A stretch of DNA of 64,000 nt, from NCBI RefSeq assembly GCF_024500045.1, contig NZ_JTEO01000002.1, forward strand, positions 620,001-684,000. The letters run 5' to 3'. Positions 54,764 to 64,000 of this stretch are shown here, piece after piece; position 1 is the first letter of the stretch; every line of letters begins with the position of its first letter. Position numbers and translations under genes: made by a program. Under the pieces are notes generated by a model that made no database searches, was not told where the DNA came from, and saw only the letters and a program-made list of their open reading frames with translations. The DNA comes from Methanolobus chelungpuianus (GTDB lineage: Archaea > Halobacteriota > Methanosarcinia > Methanosarcinales > Methanosarcinaceae).

Positions 54764-55826
54764 ATTGAAACCTTGCTTTACTCCTATCTCCCAATTGATT
54801 CTGATAGAATATAATCTTAATGATTAAATATAATTTTGACCTATTATTGTATGGCTCGATGTCATGTTTTTCCGAGTTTTTCATTAATAAAAGACCATCA
54901 AGTGAGATTTTCAAATGAGATTTTTAATTTAAAAGCCGATATTATTCCTGAAGAACTGTATTTAATTATCCTGCATATTTTACTTGCCTTTGTTTCTTCC
55001 CTGTATTTCTCTTAAGGACTGAAAAATTGTTTCGGCCAAGTCTCTTATATTATAGATCCTTCATTTAACTCCTTGCCGTTTTCCTGCAGAACTTACCCTT
55101 GATCCTTTTTCTCTTTATTTTTCTTGGAAAATGCCTCGCGTGTTTTGCATCATGAACAGGTTCTTAAAGTCGTTGATGACCAACTTCTCAGACAAGCAAC
55201 GCTTTGGGGCTTTATTCTTTTTAAAGCACCCTGATTCCAGCAGAAGGTAGGCTTTCTACAGAGCTATTTTTATTGGTAGTAATCTATTTATTCCAATAAA
55301 CACCACAACATCTGAACTATAACGAAAAAGGCCCTGGTGTGCAGGTTCAATTTAAAATCTGGAAATAAAGTATTATTAAGGAATGGGCACAAAAATCAAG
55401 TTTAAGGCAAAAGCTGTCTGATAAGCTGAAAATGCTATACCTTCTCGCGAACATAAAAATCATTAATTATTTGCTTCAGGTGAATCATACATCGTTTAAA
55501 ATCAGGTTGATATCAAAGCTAAGTGAATATTCTGAAAAAGGTACTTATATCTAGCCTATTTTCTATAAGTGCATGATTAAAGTCTTTGCACATTGGATTA
55601 GTTGTCCAACTATATATTTATAATAAATAGATATAATCAATTATCGGGATTATCTTAAAAATGGAGAAATTATATATATGCATTGTCTCATCGCCGGCAA
55701 TACATGCTGATTTGGGTCTCTTCCACGAGCAATCTCATGTTTTTGCCAGTGATCCAGAAATCAACAGAATGTCTAAGGTTACCGATAAACTAGTTTATAG
55801 AAGCTGTACATAAATGAGGGTTGATA
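54764..55826. other. long non-coding or decayed region before the glycan locus
   Basis: More than 1 kb with no convincing gene. A minus-strand stretch of about 40 codons (55115-55237, with CLSEKLVINDFKNLF) could be a remnant of some gene but is not identified. A plus-strand ORF of 50 codons at 55661-55813 (MEKLYICIVSSPAIHADLGL) ends 13 bp before the DUF354 gene and has no ribosome site. Composition is AT-rich, with no inverted repeats of insertion-sequence type. Confidence 0.5.
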
Positions 55827-56861
55827 ATGAATATTATGGTTGAGCTCCAGCATCCTGCACATGCACATCAATTCAGATATTTCATAAAGGAAATGGAAAA
55901 AAGAGGGCATAAAATCCATATCATTACTACAGACAAAGAAATAACTCTTCAACTGCTTGATTCTTTTGGTTTGAAATATGATGTGATTCGAATAAGTGTT
56001 GGCAGTCTCTTTAAGAAACTAATCTCTTTACCAGTCTGCTGCTGGAAGGCCTATAAGATATCCAGGAAGTTCAAGCCTGACATATTCGTGAGCAGGGAGT
56101 CTCCCATCTCAGGAGTGGTCAGCAGGGTCATTAACAAACCACACGTAGGCTTTTCAGATACCGATCATGTAGTGCTTTTAAGCAAGATTACAAACAGGCT
56201 GACGGATATAATAGTAACCCCTGCCTGCTATACGCGGGATCTGGGAAAGAGACAGGTGCGAATTGCAGGATATAAAGAACTGATGTACCTTCATCCTAAT
56301 TATTTTACACCTGATCCCCGGGTTTTGGATGAGTTGGGATTATCTAGGAATGATCGATTCATTATCCTGCGTTTTGTGTCCTGGAAAGCATACCATGATG
56401 TCGGACATAGCGGAATCAAGCGCAAAGTCGATCTTGTGAAGAAACTCGAAAGATATGGGCGCGTAATAATTACTTCAGAAAGTCCGTTGGAGCCTGAATT
56501 AGAGCAATATAAGTTAAAGGTGCCTCCTGAGAAACTTCATGATTTGTTGTATTATGCTACCTTGTATATTGGTGAAGGGGCAACAATAGCGTCAGAATGT
56601 GCCATATTAGGAACGCACGCAATATACGTGAATCCACTGCGCCTCGGTTACACTGATGAAGAAGAGAAAAAGTACGATCTGGTGTATAATTTCTCAAATC
56701 CTGAAACAATGGAGCAGGATTCATTCGACAAAGCTGTTGAATTATTAGAAAACCCGGATCTTGCTGCAGAAGGAAAGAAAAAGAGAGAAAAGCTGCTCAA
56801 TAATACGATAGATGTTACAGACTTTATGGTAAACATCGTAGAGCAGTACAAAGTATTGTAA
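55827..56861 (+). CDS. DUF354 family glycosyltransferase-like protein
   Basis: A 344-residue protein of the DUF354 family, GT-B-like and related in fold to UDP-GlcNAc 2-epimerases and glycosyltransferases. Start MNIMVELQHPAHAHQFRYFI is typical; later RESPISGVVSRVINKPHVGF and the GEGATIASECAILGTHAIYVN region match the family. DUF354 genes are usually found in archaeal and bacterial surface-polysaccharide loci; the donor is unknown. The ATG at 55827 has GAGG eight bases upstream, so the TTG at 55821 is not needed. It leads the plus-strand pair with the UDP-sugar dehydrogenase. Confidence 0.85.
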   Translation: MNIMVELQHPAHAHQFRYFIKEMEKRGHKIHIITTDKEITLQLLDSFGLKYDVIRISVGSLFKKLISLPVCCWKAYKISRKFKPDIFVSRESPISGVVSRVINKPHVGFSDTDHVVLLSKITNRLTDIIVTPACYTRDLGKRQVRIAGYKELMYLHPNYFTPDPRVLDELGLSRNDRFIILRFVSWKAYHDVGHSGIKRKVDLVKKLERYGRVIITSESPLEPELEQYKLKVPPEKLHDLLYYATLYIGEGATIASECAILGTHAIYVNPLRLGYTDEEEKKYDLVYNFSNPETMEQDSFDKAVELLENPDLAAEGKKKREKLLNNTIDVTDFMVNIVEQYKVL

Positions 56862-56878
56862 AGTAATCGGTGAGATAT

Positions 56879-58201
56879 ATGAAGAACTTAATTTCACTTA
56901 TCAGTAAGGGAGATGCATGTATAGGAATAATCGGTCTTGGATACGTAGGACTGCCTTTAGCGATTGAATTTTCAAAGAAGTTCAATGTTATAGGGTACGA
57001 TGTCAATAAATCGGCAATTGATAAACTTTTGAGTGGACGATCATATATTCAGGATATTCCTGACTCCCTGATCTCTTCGCAGACAGGTGCTTCTTTCCAT
57101 CCTACTGCCAATGAGAAAGAACTTTCGAAATGTGACTTTATAATAATCTGTGTTCCAACACCTTTGACTGCAGAGAACGAACCTGACCTGGGTTATATTA
57201 AAAGTGCTTGTGAGACTATAGTTAAAATACTGAGGAAAGGACAGTTTGTTATTCTTGAGAGTACTACTTACCCAGGTACCACCGAAGAGATAGTACTTTC
57301 AATACTCGAGTCATCCGGCCTTAAGGTTTTAGAGGACTTTGGCCTGGCTTATTCACCTGAAAGGATCGACCCCGGAAATCCATGTTTCAATGTATCGAAC
57401 ACAGCTAAAGTGGTAGGTGGCATTGATCAGGAATGCACGGATATTGCTTCCAGGCTTTACGGCAGCATTATCGAACAGATCGTTCCTGTAAAGGACGCCA
57501 GGACTGCCGAGGCTGTAAAGATCGTAGAGAATATATTCAGGAACGTCAACATTGCACTTGTAAACGAACTGGCTCTCATCTTCGAGAGAATGGATATCGA
57601 TACATGGGAAGTCATTGACGCAGCCGCAACAAAACCATACGGTTTCATGGCATTTTATCCGGGGCCCGGCATTGGAGGTCATTGCATCCCTCTTGATCCG
57701 TTCTATATGTCGTACAAAGCAAAAAAGTACGGTTTTATCCCCCGGTTCATTGAAACTTCCGGCGAGATCAATAATTTCATGAGAATCCATGCGATCAATC
57801 TGATAGAAAGGGGGTTAAAGCAAGTAAATAAAGGCCTATATGGTTCAAATGTGACTGTAATGGGACTAGCTTACAAAAAGAACATTACCGATACAAGGGA
57901 GTCTCCCTCTAAAAAGATCATTGAAGAACTCATTAATCTTGGAGCGCACGTAAAAGCTTATGATCCCTATGCTTCTTCAATTACAACCCATTATGGAGTG
58001 ATAGCCTCTGAGGAAAATATGGAAAGTGCATTAGACAAAGCTGATTGTGCCATATTTGTTGTTGATCATGCCCAGTTCAAGGAAATTGATATCCAGGATG
58101 CAGTCAAAAGAATGGTATCTCCGGTCATAGTTGATTGCAAGAATATGTTTGCAAACACAGATAGCCTGATATATCTGGGAATTGGGAAAAGCAACAAATA
58201 A
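56879..58201 (+). CDS. nucleotide-sugar dehydrogenase (UDP-ManNAc/GlcNAc type)
   Basis: A 440-residue NAD-dependent UDP-sugar 6-dehydrogenase. Motifs: ACIGIIGLGYVGLPLAIEF (NAD site), VGGIDQECTDIA, the central FYPGPGIGGHCIPLDPFYMS with the catalytic Cys, and the C-terminal domain (ESPSKKIIEELINLGAHVKA). The C-terminal wording fits UDP-N-acetyl-hexosamine dehydrogenases making uronic acids rather than UDP-glucose dehydrogenase. GGTGA lies five bases before the chosen ATG 56879. It follows DUF354 by 17 bp. Confidence 0.88.
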   Translation: MKNLISLISKGDACIGIIGLGYVGLPLAIEFSKKFNVIGYDVNKSAIDKLLSGRSYIQDIPDSLISSQTGASFHPTANEKELSKCDFIIICVPTPLTAENEPDLGYIKSACETIVKILRKGQFVILESTTYPGTTEEIVLSILESSGLKVLEDFGLAYSPERIDPGNPCFNVSNTAKVVGGIDQECTDIASRLYGSIIEQIVPVKDARTAEAVKIVENIFRNVNIALVNELALIFERMDIDTWEVIDAAATKPYGFMAFYPGPGIGGHCIPLDPFYMSYKAKKYGFIPRFIETSGEINNFMRIHAINLIERGLKQVNKGLYGSNVTVMGLAYKKNITDTRESPSKKIIEELINLGAHVKAYDPYASSITTHYGVIASEENMESALDKADCAIFVVDHAQFKEIDIQDAVKRMVSPVIVDCKNMFANTDSLIYLGIGKSNK

Positions 58202-58218
58202 GGATCTTTACATGATAG

Positions 58219-58290
58219 ATAATATCTGCCAGAAGCCCCTGAATCCCATCCGTTCCGGTGAACCGGCTCCTGGCAGATATTATTTTATAC
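58219..58290. terminator. large bidirectional terminator-like stem
   Basis: ATAATATCTGCCAG (58219-58232) is complementary to CTGGCAGATATTAT (58270-58283) over 14 bp; CCGGT/ACCGG makes a second small stem inside. T-rich sequence follows on the plus strand, A-rich on the other. It lies between convergent genes. Confidence 0.75.
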
Positions 58291-58367
58291 CGATCGTTAC
58301 GCAGGCATTCCGGAACAGCCTCCAAAGGTTCCTTTTTTGAGAACCGGATGCTTTATTCCCTTACATT

Positions 58368-59237
58368 TCATTTCTTCCGGATAAGCTCTTTGGGTCTCAT
58401 ATGCCTGTAATAGTGCAGTATGTCCTTCTCCTGAATCTGCTTGCCCTTCAATAGAAATGAGAAATACCCTGAAAGATAAGCGGCCCCCAGGTAAAACGGT
58501 GGCCTTACAGAGTGTTTCAACGCTTTCATAAATGCGAAATACAATGGGAATCCCAGGTAATAATTCCTCTTGCCAATGGAGGCCCATCCATTCCATAATC
58601 CTTTAGCGCTGGCTGTCTCCCTGAGCTGGACAAAGGATATCTCGCTGCAACGCCTGATAGACCATCCCTTCAGTTTTGCTTTAATATTGGAAACGCTGTC
58701 AGGAGCAAATGCAGGGATGTAACCGCCGGTTTCCTCAAAGCATTCCTTCCTCCACACCCTTGCCGCCCCTGAGGGTAGTTTCTCACTTTGGTCGGGACAT
58801 ATGAACTTGTCATTAACGAGGCATGTGGTGCTGCCGCTCAATATCCCAAAAGATGGATACTGAACTAATTTCTCTATCAGATACTCATAGTAGTTGGTAG
58901 GTAGAACAATATCCGCATCCTGTAAAGCGATAAACCTGTAATCGATGTTCTCTCTGCTGCATATATCGGTAGCTGCCTTGAAGCCTTCTATGCACACATA
59001 GGAATAATGGGCACCAAGATCTCTTTTACTGGGTCCCAGCCTGACACTCTTTATCCATTGATACCTGGAACTGGCCTTTTGAATAATTTCGGGAGTGCCA
59101 TCATCACTGCCATCGTCGACTATGACCCACAACGAAGGCAATTTGATTTGGGATGCCACAGACTCTATGCATTTATCAAGGATTTCTTCTTCATTCTTCG
59201 CAGGAGTGACCAGGATATAATCATTCATTTCGGGCAT
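58368..59237 (-). CDS. GT2-family glycosyltransferase
   Basis: A protein of about 290 residues with the GT-A nucleotide-binding start NDYILVTPAKNEEEILDKCI, WVIVDDGSDDGTPEII, and the metal-site DADIVLPTNYYEYL, then an acceptor region and a hydrophobic C-terminal third (YLGAAYLSGYFSFLLKGK) that may touch the membrane. It adds a sugar in the surface-glycan pathway. The open frame begins at 59249; the ATG at 59237 is preferred because GGTGG lies four bases before it. It follows CapK on the same strand. Confidence 0.85.
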   Translation of the reverse strand: MPEMNDYILVTPAKNEEEILDKCIESVASQIKLPSLWVIVDDGSDDGTPEIIQKASSRYQWIKSVRLGPSKRDLGAHYSYVCIEGFKAATDICSRENIDYRFIALQDADIVLPTNYYEYLIEKLVQYPSFGILSGSTTCLVNDKFICPDQSEKLPSGAARVWRKECFEETGGYIPAFAPDSVSNIKAKLKGWSIRRCSEISFVQLRETASAKGLWNGWASIGKRNYYLGFPLYFAFMKALKHSVRPPFYLGAAYLSGYFSFLLKGKQIQEKDILHYYRHMRPKELIRKK

Positions 59238-59250
59238 ATAACCACCCATT

Positions 59251-60591
59251 TCATAGTTCTAGAGGTATATTGGATATAACCAGTTGCAACTTACCGGACC
59301 TTGCAGGTTCGATATGGCTCACATGGCTCAGGTTGATATCGAACTCCCCAAGGTTCTCTCTCAGGAGTAAGAGTATCTTTTCTCTTTCTGAGGCATCGGA
59401 GCCCTGTATACGAACGTCAGCACTGCTGGGGCTGTTTTGTATTATCTGGAAGTTCTCAACTAAGTGTGAATCTATCAGAAGGTCTGCAAAGAATGAACTT
59501 TTCAATAGTCCCTTATCCTTTGTCTGGACAATACTGTTCGATCTTCCCTCGATCGAGTGTAGGAGTGGTAAACCTCTTCCACAGGAACACGTTTCATCAG
59601 AAGGGATGCCAACATCGCCTATCCTGTATCGCAAAAAAGGCATTGCGAAGTTAGTAAGGTCTGTAATTATAATCTCGCCGAGCTCTCCGGGGGAGGTCTT
59701 TTCGCCATTGCTCAAGAACTCGATCACGACATTCTCTACCGATATATGATAACCGCAGTGTTCTTCACATTCATAGGCCATTGCTCTTATTTCATTACTT
59801 CCGTAGCTATCGAAGACATCACAAGAGAAGATCGATTCTATTCTTTTCCTCTGGAAGGAATACAGTTTTTCAGCAGCTGTAAAGAATGCCATGGGACTTG
59901 GCCTTTCCACACTTTCTGCTCCAAGGAATTCTGCCATTGCAAAACCTGCTGAAGGAGATGACCTTATTATTTTGGGTTTGTACTTGTTCAAGGTAACAGC
60001 ATGTGCATACATATTTTCCCGGCCAATGTCGAAACAGTTCAGCAGTAAGTTCCGGCGCAATGCATTTTGCACTCTGTTTATCCCTGAACTGTACTTATTG
60101 ATAGTATCGGGTGATCTCCATAAAGTTGCATATCTGTCACCGGGGTTATATCCCCCCCAGCTCCAGCCCCTATACGTTGAAGATAAACTGCAGCCCATGG
60201 TGTTCAGATCTTTGTATGATACCAGTGGATCTCCTGTAGTCCCGCCGCTTGTGTTCCGATACATTCTGGACACGGAACTTGATAAAAGATCGGGGCCATT
60301 AGCTCTGATCAGATCTTTGGTCAGTGGAGGTATCTTTGACAAATCATCTACCGTTCTTATCTGATCGGGCGTTAAACCATTGCTCCTGAATAACTTATGG
60401 TAGTATGGTACATTATTATAGGCATACTCTATAAGGTGACGCAGTTTTTGTTCCTGTATTTGCCTGAGTTCTTCAGGCTTCAACCACTGGGTCCTGTTCA
60501 GGTACTTCAGGTATTGCAAGCTTTTTGTCCGCTTGATGTAATCCCCTGCAGGAAAAATCAAATGTCGTGATAATATAGAATCAATTGGCAT
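59251..60591 (-). CDS. CapK/PaaK-like adenylate-forming ligase
   Basis: A 446-residue AMP-binding enzyme of the phenylacetate-CoA ligase (CapK) subfamily. Markers: RHLIEYAYNNVPYYHKLF, the ATP-binding RNTSGGTTGDPL, FDSYGSNEIRAMAYEC, MPFLRYRIGDVGIPSDETC, and a C-terminal lid domain. CapK-type members in polysaccharide clusters activate carboxylates; the carboxylate here could be a uronate or an amino acid (inference). A cysteine pair CSCGRG is characteristic of this branch. Confidence 0.82.
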   Translation of the reverse strand: MPIDSILSRHLIFPAGDYIKRTKSLQYLKYLNRTQWLKPEELRQIQEQKLRHLIEYAYNNVPYYHKLFRSNGLTPDQIRTVDDLSKIPPLTKDLIRANGPDLLSSSVSRMYRNTSGGTTGDPLVSYKDLNTMGCSLSSTYRGWSWGGYNPGDRYATLWRSPDTINKYSSGINRVQNALRRNLLLNCFDIGRENMYAHAVTLNKYKPKIIRSSPSAGFAMAEFLGAESVERPSPMAFFTAAEKLYSFQRKRIESIFSCDVFDSYGSNEIRAMAYECEEHCGYHISVENVVIEFLSNGEKTSPGELGEIIITDLTNFAMPFLRYRIGDVGIPSDETCSCGRGLPLLHSIEGRSNSIVQTKDKGLLKSSFFADLLIDSHLVENFQIIQNSPSSADVRIQGSDASEREKILLLLRENLGEFDINLSHVSHIEPARSGKLQLVISNIPLEL

Positions 60592-60748
60592 TAATATACA
60601 TCCCGTATAATGTTACTTGTTCCCCTTGTGTGATACTATCTTGCAGCTCTTTCATAGATATCATTGCATGCGCCAAAGAGGCATCAGGAAAATGTCAAAT
60701 GCAAATATCTTATTCAATCCTGACAATTATCCTCGTTCAAACCATCGC

Positions 60749-61930
60749 CTAACGTGTGAGCCACAGATAAGGAAGGAGCAATGTTTCTGCTATGAACGGC
60801 AAGGGGTCATCCGTGGAGAACACAGCAAGCTCTTTTTCACCTTTGACCGAAGAGAGATACTCTTTAATGCTCATCCTGCTATTCAAGATCTCCCGGAGCA
60901 CCATAGCGCTGTCTGTATAGAAGTGGTACCATTTTATGTCCACTTTGAAGGAATCGACGGTTATAGTCTCATTTTTGATCATATCGGAATACAAGATATA
61001 TGGCAGGTCCACGCCGCATCTGATGGCCAGACTTACCCACAGCCAGGTCCTTGCATTCATTTCCAGTAACTTGAACACGCCATCCCTCGGATCAAGTTTG
61101 AACTCGATCTCTGAAACTCCATAGTAACCCATTGCATTCAAAAGTCTGGACCCGTATTCCAAAAGAGAAGGATCATGAACACTCTCAGCTAATGTGGCTG
61201 TGCCATAGAGCATTGGATGAGCGCGGATCTTTTTACCGGACCACCAGGCGTAGACCTGACCTTCCTTGAAAAAGGAACAAAAGGAATGAACATTCTCTGT
61301 AGGGCCATCTATCAATTCCTGTATGATGGTATCGGAAGGTTGTATCGACCCTTTATATTTTTGATAGAAATCAAGTATTTCCTCTTTGCTGTTCACTACA
61401 AACAGTTTGGTTCCTGTCGTTTTATAAAAGATGTGGCCTATAGAGCCTTTTATAATCAAGGGGTAGGACACATCGGATAAAAGGGTATCTAGATTCTCAA
61501 CACTGCTTGGGAATATGGTGTTAGGGATGGGGACGCCCAGTCTTTTCGCCAGTTCAAAGGTACGTCTCTTGTTGTAGATCAGTTCAATTGCATCTAGGTT
61601 CGGAGTTGAGATCGTGTATATGGAAGACAGAATCTCTTTGTTCTTTGAGACGATACGGACAGCAAGGTCATTTGTTGGTATTATAAGGAACTTATGCAGT
61701 CCTTTCCTTTTTCCTATATCCATCAAATAAGATACCAGTCCTTGCTCATCATTGAATTCTGGAGATTTTAAGAATCCGGTAAGGAAGCGGGAAAATCTTC
61801 CAACGCACAATCCCTTGTCATTTACAAGGTAAACTGGTATTTTCTTTCTTCCAAAACAGCGAATTATTCCAAGACCTTGGACATGGTCTCCCAATACAAC
61901 GACTCCCTCTTGCACGCCTGCATCATTCAT
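60749..61930 (-). CDS. ATP-grasp carboxylate-amine ligase
   Basis: A 393-residue ATP-grasp protein. N-terminal VVVLGDHVQGLGIIRCFGRK is a pre-ATP-grasp fold; then KRRTFELAKRLGVPIPNTIF, SYPLIIKGSIGH, IIQELIDGPTENVHSF and the catalytic EIEFKLDP and LLEMNARTWLW blocks. These enzymes join a carboxylate to an amine through an acyl phosphate. No peptide-synthesis partners are nearby, so in this locus it probably amidates a sugar or lipid acid (inference). Confidence 0.82.
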   Translation of the reverse strand: MNDAGVQEGVVVLGDHVQGLGIIRCFGRKKIPVYLVNDKGLCVGRFSRFLTGFLKSPEFNDEQGLVSYLMDIGKRKGLHKFLIIPTNDLAVRIVSKNKEILSSIYTISTPNLDAIELIYNKRRTFELAKRLGVPIPNTIFPSSVENLDTLLSDVSYPLIIKGSIGHIFYKTTGTKLFVVNSKEEILDFYQKYKGSIQPSDTIIQELIDGPTENVHSFCSFFKEGQVYAWWSGKKIRAHPMLYGTATLAESVHDPSLLEYGSRLLNAMGYYGVSEIEFKLDPRDGVFKLLEMNARTWLWVSLAIRCGVDLPYILYSDMIKNETITVDSFKVDIKWYHFYTDSAMVLREILNSRMSIKEYLSSVKGEKELAVFSTDDPLPFIAETLLLPYLWLTR

Positions 61931-62101
61931 ACGATTACCTTCCGTTATTGTAAGAATCGCCCCACTTATGAAGTCTCAGTCAATATTATTTTGTTTAACT
62001 CGCGAGTTTGAATATTATTCAGTAGATTGAGAGCATTCAGCATATTGGCCTACTTAGTTTATGTAAATATTTGAGTTTTATGACACGAGAATTGAAAGTA
62101 T

Positions 62102-62896
62102 TTATCTCACAGTTGTTTTTGATCTGTATCGTATGATCCCCGCTTTTCCAATATTTTTAATATTCTGGAAAACAAGTTCTGTCATCCATCCATATATGTT
62201 GTCACACCATCTGTTAGGATGCATAAGTATACATATCTGATCTATTTCTTCGGATCTTATCAATTCGCATACATCTTCCGTTGATCTTATATTACTGGCA
62301 TGCTGGTTGATCTTTCCCTGATAGGAGGTATTCACGACATCTTTAACACGTATATTGGTGTTTGCCCAGGTTCTTCCGGTGTCAGTTAAATAAAACACCT
62401 TCCCATAATCGATTGAAAGGTACGGCTCTCCTATGATTCCAAATTCCGTGAAGTCATAATTATTCCACAAATCTCTGTTAGACCAGGAGGCAAAAGGGTT
62501 CCCATGCATACAGATAGTCTTTACGTCTGCATACTTGCGTAGATCTTCCAATTCCTCCCTGAAGATCTGAATAGCTTTTTCCTCATCTCCTTTTGCTTTG
62601 TCCAATACTTCATAATGATATCCTATTTCGTGCCCAATACTGGATATTTCCTCAATGACAGCAGGGATGAAAACGCCCTTTACATGCCTGAAATAATAAG
62701 TTGATTTTATGTCATACTCAGCTTCAAGCCTGGCTGTCGAAAGATTTCTCCCCACTTCTCGGTCTACATCATGTCGCAGAATTATGCACTTCTTCTTAGG
62801 CGCAACTAGAAAATCGTGAACTGTTGTTGTTTCATAACCTGACGATTTTATAGTTTCAAGCAATTCTTTATATTTCATTAATGTGAAATCTCTCAA
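62102..62896 (-). CDS. polysaccharide deacetylase-like protein
   Basis: A 264-residue NodB-type protein. The metal motif begins ILRHDVDREVGRNLS (first Asp), with the later HEIGYHYEVLDKAKGDEEKA (His motif), MHGNPFASWSNRDLW and ILMHPNRWCDN (C-terminal His). These enzymes remove N-acetyl groups from amino sugars. There is no signal peptide, so it probably acts on a precursor in the cytoplasm, although the catalytic details of this divergent branch are not established. Together with the ATP-grasp gene it could create and then acylate a free amino sugar. Confidence 0.8.
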   Translation of the reverse strand: MRDFTLMKYKELLETIKSSGYETTTVHDFLVAPKKKCIILRHDVDREVGRNLSTARLEAEYDIKSTYYFRHVKGVFIPAVIEEISSIGHEIGYHYEVLDKAKGDEEKAIQIFREELEDLRKYADVKTICMHGNPFASWSNRDLWNNYDFTEFGIIGEPYLSIDYGKVFYLTDTGRTWANTNIRVKDVVNTSYQGKINQHASNIRSTEDVCELIRSEEIDQICILMHPNRWCDNIYGWMTELVFQNIKNIGKAGIIRYRSKTTVR

Positions 62897-63347
62897 TGTA
62901 GAACCTCTTTTGACGTATTGGATACAGCAATTGACTGTTTATTTTTATCGATAATTGGAGATTATATCCATTATTAATTGCAGCATACTATATTAGACTT
63001 AGCATACATATTTTTCTATGCTTATAAAAATAATTAAATCCGGGCTATGTGAAACTAAGACCCATGCTCCGTTTGTGACCTGCAATATTGTGATTATAAT
63101 ATTGGCGCAAGACTTTTAATTGTTAACTCCGATAACACGTAAAGATGGGAGATCATAGTAAAAAGAGGATTGGATGGATTCTGAAAAGTTTTATGTGTAT
63201 CTTTGAGCTTTAATTCAGAGGAATATAAAGCAACTCATTATTGGTGGGAGATATTTAATGAACGGCGTTGTTAACAAAAATACTTTTTTTCATTTGAATG
63301 GGAAATAATGTGGATTTAAACAACAGCTACCCAAGGAGTTTTCGCTC
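62897..63347. other. intergenic region with possible leader peptide
   Basis: A 451-bp AT-rich divergent-promoter region. A 16-codon ORF at 63258-63308 (MNGVVNKNTFFHLNGK) has GGGAG seven bases before its ATG and ends 39 bp before the ATP-grasp gene. Otherwise nothing recognisable. Confidence 0.45.
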
Positions 63348-64000
63348 ATGAAAAAAGTTATGATTCTTGGAGCCGGCATTAATCAGGTTCCGATAATTAA
63401 ATTAGCCAAGGAACGTGGTTTTGAAACGGTCGTCGTTAGCATCCCGGGTGATTATCCCGGTTTAAAATATGCAGATAAGATATGCGAAATTGACATAACC
63501 GACAAAGAAAAAGTATTGGAAGCTGCTGCAAAAGAGCAGGTTGACGGGATAGTTACGGATCAGCTTGATTTCCCGGTTCCAACCATTGCTTATGTCACTG
63601 AGAAACTGAGCCTGCCAGGTATCGGATATGACTGTGCTCTGAAATTCACTAATAAGTATTTAATGCGCAACGAGTGCACTAAATTAGGAATAAAGAACCC
63701 GGAATACTATAGGGTTTCAACTTTGGACGAGGCCAGGGAAAAGTGCCTGGATATTGGTCTTCCGGTGATCATAAAGCCCACGGATAGTGCGGGCAGCAGA
63801 GGCATATATGTCATACGGAACATCAATGAGCTGGAGGATAAATTCAAGCATTCAATTGCTTTCTCTAAAGAGGACTGCTTGATAGTAGAAAAGTACATTG
63901 AGGGGCCAGAGTATGTAATTGCAGGCTTTGCTTCAAATTATAAACATACGAATTTAATGCTGGGAAAAAGAGGATTCTTTGACATCTCTGGTCTATTCAT
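63348..64000 (+). CDS. ATP-grasp domain protein, 5' part
   Basis: The gene runs off the window; 217 codons are visible. It begins MKKVMILGAGINQVPIIKLA, followed by LKFTNKYLMRNECTKLGI, PVIIKPTDSAGSRGIYVI and VEKYIEGPEYVIAGFASN. This is the PurK/carbamoyl-phosphate-synthase-like ATP-grasp layout that ligates a carboxylate to an amine. AAGGAG is ten bases before the ATG. It is divergent from the deacetylase gene and is the second ATP-grasp gene in the locus. The catalytic C-terminal half lies beyond the window, so the substrate class cannot be told. Confidence 0.88.
   Translation, partial: MKKVMILGAGINQVPIIKLAKERGFETVVVSIPGDYPGLKYADKICEIDITDKEKVLEAAAKEQVDGIVTDQLDFPVPTIAYVTEKLSLPGIGYDCALKFTNKYLMRNECTKLGIKNPEYYRVSTLDEAREKCLDIGLPVIIKPTDSAGSRGIYVIRNINELEDKFKHSIAFSKEDCLIVEKYIEGPEYVIAGFASNYKHTNLMLGKRGFFDISGLF

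Noticed and set aside
55115-55237. Transposase C-terminal remnant
   Set aside because: A 40-codon minus-strand stretch with basic residues looked suggestive, but no family motif or inverted repeat supports it.

Overview
The window looks like chromosome of a methanogenic archaeon of the Methanosarcinaceae (Methanolobus or Methanomethylovorans type; the genus is an inference). Supporting signs are archaeal TATA promoters, ATGA-overlapping gene pairs, an F420-dependent LLM-class enzyme, a tetraether-lipid-synthase-type radical SAM protein, archaeal topoisomerase I, an archaeal ilvBNC cluster with a CimA-type synthase, and a PEF-CTERM protein with its archaeosortase.

Layout. (1) 1-13.3 kb is carbohydrate and housekeeping: the 3' end of alpha-glucan phosphorylase, pyrophosphatase, Tes-like radical SAM protein, PRC-barrel protein, membrane metalloprotease, F420 oxidoreductase, MgtC/DUF4010 protein, then a debranching enzyme plus GH15 glucoamylase pair. 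(2) 13.5-20.9 kb is AT-rich and accessory-looking: two paralogous small membrane proteins, a third membrane protein, 600 bp of AT-rich spacer and a 1799-residue secreted phosphodiesterase-like surface protein. (3) 20.9-30.0 kb is an eight-gene leftward operon: glycogen synthase, a GalT-like enzyme, a GT4 glycosyltransferase, CorA, DUF432, MscS and two GH57 proteins, one of which seems to have lost its catalytic acid. It couples glycogen turnover with ion and osmotic handling. (4) 30-43.8 kb holds transporters (Na,K-ATPase-like pump, MarC, CDF), an MBL hydrolase, an HETGH membrane protein, an N-terminally extended peroxiredoxin, ThiC, a frameshifted secreted protein, topoisomerase I and a nitroreductase. 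(5) 43.8-49.8 kb is the branched-chain operon cimA/leuA-ilvB-ilvN-ilvC, with a disrupted reading frame at the start of the first gene, then an M42 peptidase. (6) 49.9-64 kb is a cell-surface region: a PEF-CTERM protein, a large DUF1616 protein, archaeosortase C, and a glycan locus (DUF354, UDP-sugar dehydrogenase, GT2, CapK-like ligase, two ATP-grasp proteins, polysaccharide deacetylase).

The most unusual content is non-coding. Two intergenic elements (about 3176-3310 and 43144-43260) each carry a TATA box about 25 nt before a long terminal stem, and they share similar internal sequence. They may be two members of an undescribed small-RNA family. A third TATA-driven element at 33.8 kb (8-bp and 9-bp hairpins plus a 26-codon ORF) and a pair of tiny ORFs with a perfect Shine-Dalgarno at 35.3 kb also deserve testing. 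No tRNA, rRNA, CRISPR array or intact insertion sequence was seen.
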